The notes below the pieces were generated by a model. The model was given only the letters and a program-made list of their open reading frames with translations, had not been told where the DNA came from and did no database searches. Shown here piece after piece: positions 33,595-44,972 of a DNA stretch of 64,000 nucleotides. Every line of letters starts with the position of its first letter. The first letter of the stretch is position 1. The stretch comes from Clarkia xantiana subsp. parviflora (taxonomy: Eukaryota; Streptophyta; Magnoliopsida; Myrtales; Onagraceae): assembly GCA_036873135.1 (NCBI GenBank), contig JAPTYO010000015.1, positions 6,328,966-6,392,965 of the forward strand. Reading direction: 5' to 3'. Made by a program: the position numbers and the translations under genes.

Positions 33595-34425
33595 GAAAAC
33601 ATAGGGAAGTTGTTACCGTGTATGAATGCTGCTGTTTGCGTCCACCGTATTTCAAATCCATAATTGTTTTTTTGCCTAGCTTGGTAGTTAATTGTTGGAT
33701 GTAGAGTTAATAGTTGATGAATTAATTGGATGGATTTGCAACAAACGCCAACAAAAAAACATTAACTAACTTGATGTTTAAGCGACAATCATATTTGGAG
33801 CAGAAGATGGAGATAAATACAAAACAATCTAGTTTTATAGTTGTCAATAATTAAGATCTGTTTTTGAGAATTTGCAACCACCATAAAAAACAATCATGTC
33901 TCCTTCCACTAGTTAATTAGGAGTAGCAATTTCTTGACCACCAGAACCTAACTCTCGGAACTATTAATATACGGTGTTTTATATTTATTAGCATCTTCAG
34001 CTTCCAATATCATTGTCGCTTGTACATCAGATTAGTAAATGTTTTTTGTGAATATCGTTGGAAATCCTTCCAACTATTTCATCAACTGATAACTATTTAC
34101 ACAAAAAATTTAACTGCCAGGCTAGGCAAAAAAAAGTAATGACTGTACCAATACATTCGTATCTTCGACTCCAGCGACAACAATAGTGGAATATCATGAC
34201 CGAAGTTACCAAATTATTTACTGGTTACTCGAAGAACTGAAAAAAAAACAGAGCAAGTTAAAAACCGAGTACAAACATAAGCCATGCTTTATTTGGGATA
34301 TTGAAGTGAAAGCAAACCTTTTTCCTGATTTAGATGGATACGACGGTGGAGGGGAAGAAGCATGAAAAAGAGTAAGACTCATTTGGGAATTCAACGCAAC
34401 TGCCCTCATTTTATAGCCGGAGGTC
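33595..34425 (-). pseudogene. Second copy of the degenerate convergent gene
   Basis: It matches 18113-19095 in order and orientation: TATA box GGCTATAAAATGAGGG (34418-34403), the TTCTTCGAGTAACCAG exon-like piece (about 34235) and the YQARQK ... NNFPM piece (about 33690-33605). Stops and indels differ from the other copy. The gene family is not recognised. Confidence 0.42.
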
Positions 34426-34566
34426 CCCATTGGCCTACTGGTCGGGATCGTTGATTTCAATGGACACAAAATGAGACCGTACATTTTCTCCATTAACTTA
34501 ACAGACCCTTTAATATTGCTATTAAGTTCTAGCTGTCTTTCCCACCGACATTACAAACCAATATAC

Positions 34567-34665
34567 GGATTGGCCATTATTTCCATTCTATCCTACAGAC
34601 TAGTTATGGACTATGGTTATGTTTGCTTTAATAAAAGATATACATGTTTATGTTTGTGCGTATTA
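34567..34665 (+). pseudogene. Tail-only F-box fragment (copy 4)
   Basis: GATTGGCCATTATTTCCATT followed by CTATCCTACAGACTAG repeats the last codons and stop of copy 3, and the following 3' flank (AAAAGATATACATGTTTATG) also matches. Nothing upstream of these codons is F-box-like: the fragment is joined to the end of the convergent gene remnant. Confidence 0.8.
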
Positions 34666-34919
34666 TTATGTGTACTTTTAATATAATCTAAATATATGTA
34701 TATATATTGAAATTGGTTTGGTTCATAACATACGTGTTGGACTTAAGGCCAACTAATAATTTATTTGATTCAATATAAATTATTCCGTGTTAATATATTG
34801 CCTTACTATTAACTCAGAATTTATTACTGTACTGTGATATTTCAATTTCTATTTAGTTTTCGTTTTGGTAAAACTGGGTTATCAGTTTTCTTATCAATCA
34901 CTATAATGGGATAAGTTGG

Positions 34920-35150
34920 GAGACAGTGGGGCATAGTTAACGGAGCGGAATAGGTTATGTATAATTAAGGGGAATTGCAGACTGCACAAGCAGGCGCGGC
35001 GTAAGGAAAAAACCAAAAAATGATTATATATCGTCTCGAACCTCGTGTCTTCTCAAAACAGTATCCTCTCTCTTCGAGGCTGCATCCACTTTGACCTATA
35101 CAGTAATTATCACAAAACTGTATAATTTCCCCAAATTTGGTATTTGTGAA
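34920..35150. repeat. Conserved upstream block (block 4), next to element B
   Basis: It has GAGACAGTGGGGCATAGTTAA and GGCGTAAGGAAAAAACC. The flank after this block was split by element B: 35151-35203 and 56420-56500 together align with the sequence after block 3, including GAATATATTAAATGTCAAT on the right side. Confidence 0.65.
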
Positions 35151-35203
35151 TAGTTGTATGTAAAATATAAATAATGAGATAATAATTTTTTTTAATACAT
35201 TCA

Positions 35204-35875
35204 TGTTAAGTCTGCTTCCACTTGGGTAGATTCGGGCTTCTTTTTCACGAACGGGCTTGGGATGTGTGTATAAGGACGGGAACGCCGCGATCCTTGAAAC
35301 ACAATCCTCGAACTAATCTTTAAGTCCTCGACCTCGAACTCTCGAACTTCGGATCTTGCACGAGGGGCAGTAACCATCGTGGGAGAGGGGGAAACGCTGG
35401 TTGGGCCCTCTCCGACGCTCAAGTCAGAATTTCTAGAGAGAGAAATCCTTTTAGAGAGAAGTCAGAGCATCCAAAGTCCAAAATAAGGGAGTTTTCTAGA
35501 ATGGGAGACTTAGGCCCCTATTTATAGGGATCCTAAGGATCATGCCCAGTTTCAAACGGCTTGATGTCGGCATGAAGGAAGACGTATACCGTCACTAAGG
35601 TGGACTATGCATGCACCGACTTTTCGCACTTGGCAAAATAATCGGGATGAGCGTACGAAGAAAATCGGTAATCCGGACCTACCCGGATTGTTTAGCAATC
35701 CGGGCCGGGTCCGGATTGCCTTAGGGCAATCCGGAAGTCCTACGGTCCGGGTACTGCGCGTATTCCAGACCATTTTTAGACTTGGGTGTCCGCAAAAGAG
35801 TTCTTTTACGGGTTTTGGAGTATTTTGCGAGGCCCGAAATGTAAATACTAACCCGAATTGGACATATATCTAACA
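35204..35875 (-). repeat. Element B 3' LTR
   Basis: 672 bp. On minus it starts TGTTAGATATATGTCCAATT, nearly the start of the element C LTR (TGATGGATATATGTCCAATT). It has a TATA box CCCTATAAATAGGGG (near 35519) and GAGCGTCGGAGAGGG (near 35421). Confidence 0.92.
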
Positions 35876-35898
35876 CTTGCCCCCGAGTCAAGTAGTGG
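35876..35898 (-). promoter_or_regulatory. Element B polypurine tract
   Basis: On minus, ACTTGACTCGGGGGCAAG lies directly before the 3' LTR. Element C has TTACTTGACTCGGGGGCAAG at the same place. Confidence 0.75.
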
Positions 35899-37220
35899 TT
35901 CAAAACCCGTGCTTGACTCTTTTTAAAGATAAGATATTCGTCCAATTTAGGTTCGGTACTGACCTTAGGGGTGGCCTGTTTGTCAATTCGGGTGTTGAGA
36001 TCATAAATTTGACCAACTTTAATTTTCCGCCGTACATACGTAATCTGTTTACAGGGTTAGCGTACTGGACAATATGCGTACAACGACATGCAACTATATT
36101 CGTAATATCATGTAATGAGCGAAATAAAGATTTGTATAATGTGATAACATCATGGCACATGAAGTAAGCATATAACACGTTGCCACTATGTAGATGACGG
36201 TATAGTAAACGGATGACGTAATCATGCAATAAGCAAAACACTTAGAATAATATGGAATTGGAGAACATGTACGTAATCACGAAGCATGATGTAAACATAA
36301 AAAATGATGCAAGCATGTAGTATGATGTAAGCATGGAAAATGATGCAATCATTCAATTCATACTTAGATTATAAAAATAATCACGCGACCACCATGAGTT
36401 TGCATCATGTACGTATAAAAGTGATAACATGCATAATGATCTACGAAGCGCGTTATGCAACACTAGGGAGCATGTATGTAAAACAAGCATAGGAGAGGTG
36501 TAAGTATGCTTATACATGATACTAAGGACTTGTGTGAAAATAGATATTAGTTTAGTCCTTAGAACATGGTGTAGGCACTATTAATGAGAATTAGGAGAGA
36601 GAATACCCATTATCTTACATCCTTAATAGATAAATCCTCAAGAAGCTCTCCATTCTTGATGAAGAGGGAATTCATGGAGGTGTGAGTTCGGAGTAGTCAC
36701 ATCACATTTGACATCGATCAAGATCGAATCCGGGCAAGGAGGGGACCGAGGCGGCGCGTGAGGCAGGGGAGACGGCGCGTGAGACGGCAGCGGCGGCGCG
36801 TGGGTCTTCGGGTGAGGGCGAGTAGCAATTTGAACTTGCTTCGTGTCGGTGAGTCCAATTTCGTACATGGCTGGACTTTTCGTGACTTCGTTTGGCCTTG
36901 ATTTAGTCTTGAAATGACCATGTACCTAGTTATCTTATCATGCATACAAGGTGTTTGATAAAATGCATTAGAATACTTAGCCCCAAATCGGCCAAATTTT
37001 TTCTAAGTGCTGAAAATTTTAGAAAAGTGTAAATGAATCGTTATACTTCCCTTATGCATAGTGTTCATTGCCGACATGTTGTTCCATTCCTTAGTCGTTG
37101 TTTTAGCATGCTCGATATTGATGATCGATAGTTGTACGTACATGGCCGTTAATGGTTGTATGTTGGTAATGATAGCTTAGGCAATGTACGTTGAGCGTCA
37201 TGTATAGACTGTCGGTCATT
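35899..37220. other. Non-coding 3' region of element B with a GC-rich island
   Basis: Mostly AT-rich with repeated ATGTAAGCATG motifs at 36140-36340 and no supportable gene. At 36735-36830 there is a sharp GC-rich island made of GGCGGCGCGTG units, about 0.87 kb from the 3' LTR. Element C has a matching island at 54480-54570 at almost the same distance from its own 3' LTR. Confidence 0.5.
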
Positions 37221-37224
37221 GTCT

Positions 37225-37990
37225 GCACACATGCTAAAACACTTAGAAAATATTTTAACAATATCTAATGCTTGTTACCATAGATGTTGTTGTATGAGCT
37301 TTGTCGATAAGCGTCGTAGGAATTCTCAGGAGGTATTGTGTAGACATTGATAATAGCTACTTGATGCACGCAATCCATCCTTGTCGACATGTATGTACAT
37401 ACATGGAGACACTTAGAAAATATTCTCCCTTTGTTGACATGTATGTACGTACATGGAAACACTTAGAAAATATTCTCCCCTTGTCGACATGTATGTACAT
37501 ACATAGAAACACTTAGAAAATATTATACACTTGTCGACATGCATCCTTGTCGACATGTATGTACATACATGGAAATACTAAGAAAATATTCTTCATTTGT
37601 CGACATGCACCCTTGTCGACATGTGTGTACGTACATGGAAATACTTAGAAAATATTCTTCATTTGTCGACATGCACCCTTGTCGACATGTATGTACGTAC
37701 ATGGAAATACTTAGAAAATATTCTTCACTTGTCGACATGCATCCTTGTCGACATGTATGTACGTACATATATGTGCGCACTTGCCCCCATACTTAGAATT
37801 TTTTCTCTATCCCTGGCTATGTACGTTGTATCCATATACTTGATGTAAACGCAGGTTGTATGCCAACACCTTGTTGTATGCTAACACTTGGTAATATGCT
37901 TGACACATAGTAGCGTGATGTCACTTGCAATATGCTGACTGTCATCTTGAGAAAAACACTTAGAAAATATTTCGCCCTTGTAATCATGTA
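37225..37990. repeat. Minisatellite upstream of the antisense gene, element B
   Basis: Units of about 51 bp become units of 66 bp from about 37540. The core is TGTCGACATGTATGTACGTA followed by ACATGGAAATACTTAGAAAATATTC. Single outlying units are at 37239 and 37952. Because 51 and 66 are multiples of three, the array is open in several frames; I treat those ORFs as by-products. Confidence 0.88.
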
Positions 37991-38112
37991 TCCATGTCGA
38001 TATGCGTGTACATACATAGAGTTCGCACACTGATTGATTTGTTACTTGTAATTTTCAGGATTCCGAATTGCGCAGTCTTCTTTTCAGAGTTAGTCTTCTT
38101 GCCGCAGTTACT

Positions 38113-39683
38113 ATGAGTAAGTCTTCTATCCCCGTTCCGCGAGTGACATTATGTTCAAATGTTGGTGATGATGTACATGTTGACGGTCCTCGTAATCTTG
38201 CTTATATCATTCTTGTAGACTGGTTTATTGGTAAGAACTCTTCCTTAGACGCGGAGTCTATTCGCAACACTCCTCCATCCGAGACTTCCGCTTCATCACT
38301 TGTTCTTGCTGCCCCCGTGACTTCTGGATATGGTCGCGGAAAGGGGCTCATGGGTAAGATGTTTTTCCTTGTAACTTTTTCTTATCTTTTACTTCTTTGA
38401 CTTCACATTTGTTTTGTATTTTTTATTATTCAGTACCTTCCCCTGTTCTTGATGTTTCCGTGGATGATTATCAACTTCCTGTCAAGCGATCCGAGGTGGT
38501 GTCGCATGTCTCGAGTGATCCTAAGCGTGTAAGGACGAATGCTGCCCTTCCTTCCTCCACCTTTGATAAGGGAAAGGAAGTCACTGAATGCACGATGGTA
38601 TCTTCTGCCCCCCAGTTCGAGAGATCGACTCGCAGAGGATCGCTCCTTGTCTGTTGGTATGAGATGTACTTCGCATTTCTCATTATACTCTGATTTTAAA
38701 CACTTAGTTTTTATTCTTTATCTTTTCCTTGCAGTGATCCCAGCTTTGAAGCGTGATCATCTTTTTCGTCCCTTGGAAGGTGATATATCTGATGATGCTT
38801 GGAAACCTCTTGGTAGGGGTGGTCTTTGCTTTCCTAAGGAGGCGAAACTTAATATGCCGGAGGTTGGCGTTCGTGTGCTGCATAGAAGTGTGCTCCCAGG
38901 CGATCGACGTGCTTGTCCGAGGACTGATGAAGAAGCCGAAGAGTGTGTCGAACATGCTTTGGCCAACTTTTCTCCACAAGTTCTATTCCTTGATAACTTT
39001 TGTGGCGTACGCCTTTGTTGTGTAATGTTTATGGCCTTGTGTTCTTGTATGATTTTCAGGCTGTGTCTCAGATGGTTAATATGTAGTCGTATGTTGTGGA
39101 GCTTGTTAGTGCTAGAAGAGCTGCTGTCAACAGATGTAACACCGTTAGTCTTGAACTTGCTCGTTCTAAGGAGAAGGTGTGTGCACTTGGCTTGAAGATA
39201 GTTGATTCCGAGACCAAGTATCAGGTGCAGGAGACTCGAATTTATGATCTTGAAGCTGAGATGATTGCGCTTGAGAAACAGATTTCTGATGACATCACAT
39301 CTCGAGAGGCTGCTTTGATTGCCGCACGTGAGGAACATTATGCGCTTGGAATTGAAGCGGGTTTTTCCCAGTATTTGAGTACTCCCGCTTTTAGTCTTGC
39401 AGCTAAGAAGATAACTGATACCATGATGGGAAAGCGTGCCGAGGATTACTTTCGTCGTGTCAACGCGCTTGCCCCCAATTTTCCTTTTGACAAGCTTGGG
39501 CCTTGTTCTGACTACGCCGTTAAGTATCTTAAGGCATTGCACACTTTGAGGCTTGATGTAACCGCCTATGATATGATTGAAGATGAAGGAGGTGCTGATG
39601 TTGTTGTTACTCCTCCCGAGCTTATGGATGTTGTTCCACAGCTTACTGGTGATAGTGGGATTTCTCATGTATCTTTGAGTTGA
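38113..39683 (+). pseudogene. Antisense accessory gene of element B (four exons, two lesions)
   Basis: The gene is on plus, opposite to gag-pol. Exons are 38113-38353, 38434-38656, 38735-38979 and 39060-39683, with introns of about 80 nt starting GTAAG, GTATGAG and GTTCT and ending in TTCAG or TGCAG. Exon 3 encodes RPLEGDISDDAW and MPEVGVRVLHRSV. Exon 4 encodes a long helical, coiled-coil-like part (SARRAAVNRCNTV ... LEKQISDD) and a C-terminal motif AEDYFRRVNALAPNFPFDKL. A frameshift probably lies in the poly-C run near 38610, and TAG at 39084-39086 interrupts exon 4. The C-terminal stop is TGA 39681-39683. No catalytic motif is visible. The same gene, with the same exon limits, is in element C, so it belongs to the element family. 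Function unknown. Confidence 0.72.
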
Positions 39684-40877
39684 TGTTTGAATTTGGTGTT
39701 GATTTCCTGGACGTGCTGTCTTAGTCCTTTGGAGTTGATGGTATGTTTGCTTGTATGGTACTTCGTCCTTTGGACCTGTTTTCAATAATAATAATCATGT
39801 GATAACTTGTTAGTAATATTTCATACCTTGAGTTATCTTTGATGCCCGTATGCTTTCGTCTTGGAAGATAGGATAGATATCCTTAGATGATGAACATGAT
39901 ATCCGTAGTTGTGACTGAGAACGCCCCTCTTGGTTAGATTTCAAGGCATGGCAAGATGCGTACATTAGGTACTTGTAATGTTGTAAGTAGTAATGTACTC
40001 GGCGCGGGCACTTGACATGTAGCAGTGTTGTCTTGACGAATCAAGACTTAAGTTTATACCGTCTCTTAGTTCCACTCTAAGGCGACGTTGTTGCAAGATA
40101 CTTCTTGTTTATTTTGTTGTTTTTGCGTTAAATGCTAAAGAGCAAGATAACGTTATACAAGACACGACTTGTAAGTTTGATGAGTTTTGTACAAGGTTTT
40201 CCTTAAAAAGTGTATAACACGAAGCTGTCCCTTTTCGGGCCTAAGTCTTCATGGTGTATGAACCCTTAGGAGAGTATTCATACTTTTAGTGTGTGGGGTT
40301 GTCGTCTATTATGAGGATTTCCGCCACGGTGGGGTGATCAGTCCCATCATTGTATTTGCTGCATCCTATTTTTTTTTTTTTAAGGGAATGGCTATGAACA
40401 TGAGGATTTGCCCGAAGGATTTCACAACATGCCATTTTTTAGAAGTAAACATGGGGTTTGCCCTTTTGGAAAGGATTTCACAATATGTTACGTTTGATAG
40501 ATGTGAACATGGTTTTATCTTTTCAAGGAGGACATTGCACCATGTCACTTTTGGAGCATTGCATGATGTTGCTTCTGAGTGAATATTACTTTGAATTTGT
40601 TGAAGATGAACTTGTTGATGTTGCCTATTATAAGTTGCATGGCGTGATGATTTGTTGATATGAGTAGTATGCACGTTGTTTGCTACTTGATGTTAATCCA
40701 GAGTATAGTGCATAATGTGGGGAGGTACCTACGAGAGTAAATTGACTTTATTAAATGATTGATGTGATTACATGATTGTAAACAAACTTGGAGTTAATAA
40801 ATCTCCCCCCTTTAATATAAAAGTTTAAGACAAAAGAACTTGATACAATAGCTCTTTTGTAATATAATGTTCTTCCT
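39684..40877. other. Non-coding spacer between antisense gene and integrase, element B
   Basis: The spacer separates the tail of the antisense gene from the tail of integrase. It contains a short three-copy tandem repeat (about 40395-40560, core GGATTTCACAACATG). Two segments are conserved in element C: AAGTTTATACCGTCTCTTAG (near 40051) and TTAGTAATATTTCATACC (near 39810). Confidence 0.5.
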
Positions 40878-42016
40878 TCATCCGTGGAATTTCTTCAAGT
40901 GTCCTCCGTTGAATGTGTTTGGAAGGATGTTGCCTTCAGTATCTTGGAGGCGGTATGCGCTAACATAAGGGACTGAGACAATCTTGTATGGGCCTTCCCA
41001 CTTTGGAGATAACTTGTTGATTTGATCTAAGTGTGAGAATTCATTCCTTCTCCACACCATCTCGCCCACATGGAATTGTCTTTCTTTCACTTTCCTGTTG
41101 TAGTGTCTTGCAGTTATTAAGCGCATACGTGCTTGGGTTAGCTCCGAGTTTCGCCTTCTTTCGTCTGCCAAGTCCAGGTCTAAACGCATTTCCGCTTCGT
41201 TGGTTTGGGGATTTAAGTGAGTTGTGCGGTATGATGAGACAGCGATTTCGATTGGAGCTACGACTTTTGTTCCGTATACCAGGCTAAACGGTGTTTCGCC
41301 TATTGACTCCTTTGGGGTTGTGCGCACAGCCCATAGGACACTGCTAAGCTCCTCTGCCCATCCTCCTTTCAAAGAATGAACTCTCTTCTTTAGACCATCC
41401 AGGACGATCTTGTTGGCGAATTCGACTTGTCCATTGGTTTGGGCATGACGCACTGATGCGAAATGGTGATCTATGTTGAGTCTCTCACAGAACGCTTGAA
41501 GTCTTGAACTTCTGAATTGTGGCCCATTGTCGCTGATGAGTACTCTTGGTATGCCATATCGTGCAATGATGTGGTTTCGTATGAAATCCATTATTTGTGC
41601 GTCCGTCGTACGTGTTAATGCCTTAGCTTCAATCCACTTGGAGAAGTAGTCGATAGCTACTACAATATACTGTGTTTGCCCCTTGGATTGTGGAAGTGGA
41701 CCTACCAAGTCAATTCCCCATTGTGCGAAAGGCCAGGAGCTTGCAATTGGACACAACTCCGTTGCGGGAGCCGTTATGTTCCTTGAATATAGTTGACAGG
41801 ATTCGCATTCCGTAACCATGTTTGTTGCTTGGCTTCTCATTGTTGGCCAATAATATCCTAGACCTAGCGCTTTCGGATTAAGGATCTTGCCCCCCCGTGA
41901 CAAGCTGCTTGGCCTTCATGCAAGTCCTTCAACACTGTCATACCTTCTTGGAAAGTTAAGCACTTTAGGTATGGCGTCGAGAATCCTTTCTTGTATAGCT
42001 GGCCTTCGATCAATGT
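40878..42016 (-). pseudogene. Element B integrase
   Basis: On minus, from about 42005: an N-terminal zinc-binding part (HEGQAACHGGARS ... CESCQLYS), the catalytic core (WGIDLVGPLPQSKGQ, ISDNGPQF, QTNGQVEFANK) and the C-terminal SPKWEGPYKIV module, stop at 40878-40880. A stop (TAA, 42018) precedes it, and a one-base deletion near 41880 shifts the frame before LGLGYYWPTM. From there 341 residues are open, so the catalytic core itself is intact. Confidence 0.87.
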
Positions 42017-44357
42017 TTAGTTGACAGCGTTTCTTCTGATTTTTTGCGCTTTAAGTCTTTCTTCCGGTAGGACGTTATCCGTGAGGTATGCCAGAATTGG
42101 AGTCATCCAGGTCGGCTTTGTGTTGATATTTAACACCTCTAGTTTATCGATTACGGACATGATCCTGTTTTCGACGAAGTGTGTTTCTTGGCCTTGTTCC
42201 CTCCCTTGTGCAAACTTGCTTAACGCATCTGCCTCTTGATTTTCTTCCCTTGGGACGGACGTTATGTTGAAAGTTTGAAAGCTTGCGATGAGCTCCTTTG
42301 CTTGTCCCAAGTATTTCTGCATGTTCTCTGACTTGGCCACGTATTCGCCTTTGACTTGATTGACAACTAGCTGTGAGTCGCACATGACTCTTAAGTGTTT
42401 GATTCCGAGGCCTTTTGCGATCCTTAAGCCTGTTATCAAGGCTTCGTATTCTGCCTCGTTATTCGTTGCTCTGAAAGTTAGGCTTAGAGCATACTTCAAC
42501 GGTTCCGACCCATCAGGCGGAATTATGAGGAATCCAGCTCCTGATCCGTCAACGTTTGAGGAACCATCAGTGTACATTTGCCATATCTCAGTGTGTTCTT
42601 CACTTTTTTGTGCCCCGTCTTGAATGTCAGTTTCCGGGGTTATTCCTGTGAATTTTGTGATAAAGTCTGCCAATGCTTGTCCTTTGATTGCTGTTCGTGG
42701 TAAAAAGTGAATGCGGAATTCACTTAGCTCGATTGACCACTTTGTTAATTTTCCTGACATGTTTGGCTTTGACAGGATGTGCTTCAAGGGTTGGTCCGTC
42801 AGGACTGTTATCTCGTGTGCATGGAAGTATGACCTCAATTTCCTTGCTGCCACTATGAGAGCATATAGGTACTTCTCGATTGGCATATAATTCACTTCGT
42901 ACTTTGCCAGGATCTTGCTCACGTAATACACTGGAAGCTGTGTAGTCCCTTTTTGCTTGACGAGTACTGAACTGACCGTAGTGTTGCTTACGGATATGTA
43001 TAGGTAGAGCGGCTCGCCTTGGATTGGTTTTGCTAACGCTGGGAGCGTTCGTAAATGCTGCTTCAATTGTTGGAATGCTTCTTCACATACTGGTGTCCGC
43101 TCGAACTTCTTGTTTGCACGATGTACTTGGAAGAATGGAAGGGCTTTGTCTCCTATTCTTGCGAGGAACCTGTTAAGAGCTGCTAAACGTCCATTTAGTT
43201 GTTGGACTTCTTTGTGCTTCTTGGGAGACTCCATTTCTTCTACCGCCTTTACTTTTTCCGGGTTTGCTTCGATCCCTCTTTCGCTGACCATGAAGCCAAG
43301 AACTTTTCCTGATTGCACGCCAAAGGCACACTTTGTTGGATTTAATCTGACTTGGAATTCTCGCATTCTTTTAAACACCTGGCGGAGGTCATCAGCATGG
43401 TTACGCCTTTTTGTCGACTTCACGACCATGTCATCTACGTATGCTACCATGACTTTCCCGATCATATCTCCGAAGATTGTGTTGACCATTCGTTGTTATG
43501 TTGCTCCGGCGTTAATTAGTTCGAATGGCATGACCTTGTAATTGTAGATCTCGCTGTCTGCATAGAACGCAGTGTGAGGTGCGTCTTGTTCCGCCATTGG
43601 AATTTGGTTGTATCCTGAATACGCATCCATTACTGACATTAGCTCGTGTCCTGCGGTGGCATCTACTAGTTGGTCGATCCTTGGCAGCGGATATGAATCC
43701 TTTGGACATGCATTGTTGATGTCTCTGTAATCGATGCACATTCTCATCATGCCGTTAGGTTTGGGGTACCAAAACTGGATTCGCCACCCATGTTTGATAT
43801 TGCGACTCTTCAATAAAACCCGCGTTCAGTAACTTGCCCACTTCTTCTCGTATTGCGAGCTTTATGTCTCCCCCCAATGGACGTAGCTTTTGTGTTATAG
43901 GTCTGGATCCTGGTTTGATGTTGAGCTTGTGAGAAATTATGTTTGGGCTTATCCCTGGCATATCGCTTGGTGACCATGCGAACAGCTCCTTATATTCTAC
44001 TAGAAGTGCCTTGATTTCTATCACCTCATCTTCTGACAGTGATGCCCTCACTCGAACCATCCTTTCTGGCTCATCGATCTTGACTTCTTGCAATGCTTCA
44101 ACAAGAGCAGGACGTGCATGATCCATCCTCGGGTCTTCATCAATGATGGGAATTCCGCCATTATTTGTCTTGTCACCATGTTGGAGTGCAACCTTGTAGC
44201 AATCTTTTGACAGCTGCAGATCTCCCTTTACTTCACCAACTCCTGCCTTTGTTAGAAACTTGACTTTTTGGTGTGATGTTGACGCTATCATACCCCATTT
44301 GTTCATGATTTTGTATCCCAAGATTCCATTATATGCATCAAGCCTTTCTACGATCAC
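42017..44357 (-). pseudogene. Element B reverse transcriptase and double RNase H
   Basis: On minus, 44357-43755 covers the protease end and RT start (ELFAWSPSDMPGISPN). An extra C in a CCCC run near 43766 shifts the frame before PKPNGMMRMC. RT continues (CIDYRDIN, DAYSGYNQI, MPFELINAGAT) to TAA at 43496-43498, then resumes 43489-42017 with YVDDM. Two RNase H domains follow: the Ty3 type (YLYISVSNTTVSSVL) and the archaeal type (MYTDGSSNVDGSGAGF, NNEAEYEALI, EADALSKFA). Confidence 0.88.
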
Positions 44358-44938
44358 AATGGTACGTCTATTTGGAGCTGCTGATTTCCCTCTCCCATGA
44401 TGACTGGTAGAGTTATGAATCCTAACGGGTAGCTTACATCTCCCATGAATTCCACCAAGGGTGAGTCCATTCTTTTGACAAGCCTCTTTCTCCCCAGGGC
44501 TAAAATGATAGCCTTTGTAATGATGTTGGGCGAACTTCCACCATCTACCATAATGCGCTTAACGTCCATGCCATCAATTGTCATAGTTATAACCAACGGG
44601 TCGGTGTGCGGGTACACAATGTGGATTTTGTCTTTTGACGAAAAGCCAATGACGTCTTTCGTGCGATCATCCTCTTCATCAGCATCTATCATGACAGTAT
44701 CCCTTATGTCAGCATCCTGGCATATGCGCTTTGTGCGGGTAGCATATATTTCTCGTTCATACGACGTTTCTCCTCCGGCTCCAAAGCCTCCGTGGATCAC
44801 GTGCACATTTGTGGATGCTATGGTTGAAGTGGTGGATCCTGTATTTGGAATGCGAGAACGTCCTGGTTGGATTTTTGTTGGCTTCGGGTTGCTTGCACCC
44901 GCCTTCTTTGGTCGTCTTCCTGTCATGGCTTGCGGCAC
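44354..44938 (-). pseudogene. Element B Gag N-terminal remnant fused to protease
   Basis: The ORF of 194 residues begins with a short basic Gag-like N-terminus (TGRRPKKAGASNPKP, SRIPNTGST) that resembles the Gag start of element C (MPGRPKKSLASK). It passes directly into VHVIHGGFGAGGE, which in elements A and C lies after the zinc-knuckle region. So about 1.5 kb of Gag is missing in frame, without a stop at the joint. The protease motif is MVDGGSSPN. The frame continues to SYPLGFITLPV. An in-frame deletion can mean a functional non-Gag lineage or a single event in this copy. Confidence 0.75.
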
Positions 44939-44949
44939 GGCTTTTTGTT

Positions 44950-44972
44950 CGGATCACTCAGACGACGCCAAA
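44950..44972 (-). promoter_or_regulatory. Element B primer-binding site
   Basis: On minus, TTTGGCGTCGTCTGAGTG follows the 5' LTR. It has the position and general sequence of the site in elements A and C. Confidence 0.7.

Noticed and set aside
37523..37848. Repeat-rich ORFs with HVCTYMEIL-type units on both strands.
   Set aside because: The 66-bp repeat length is a multiple of three, so every frame without a stop stays open. They lie in non-coding element DNA.
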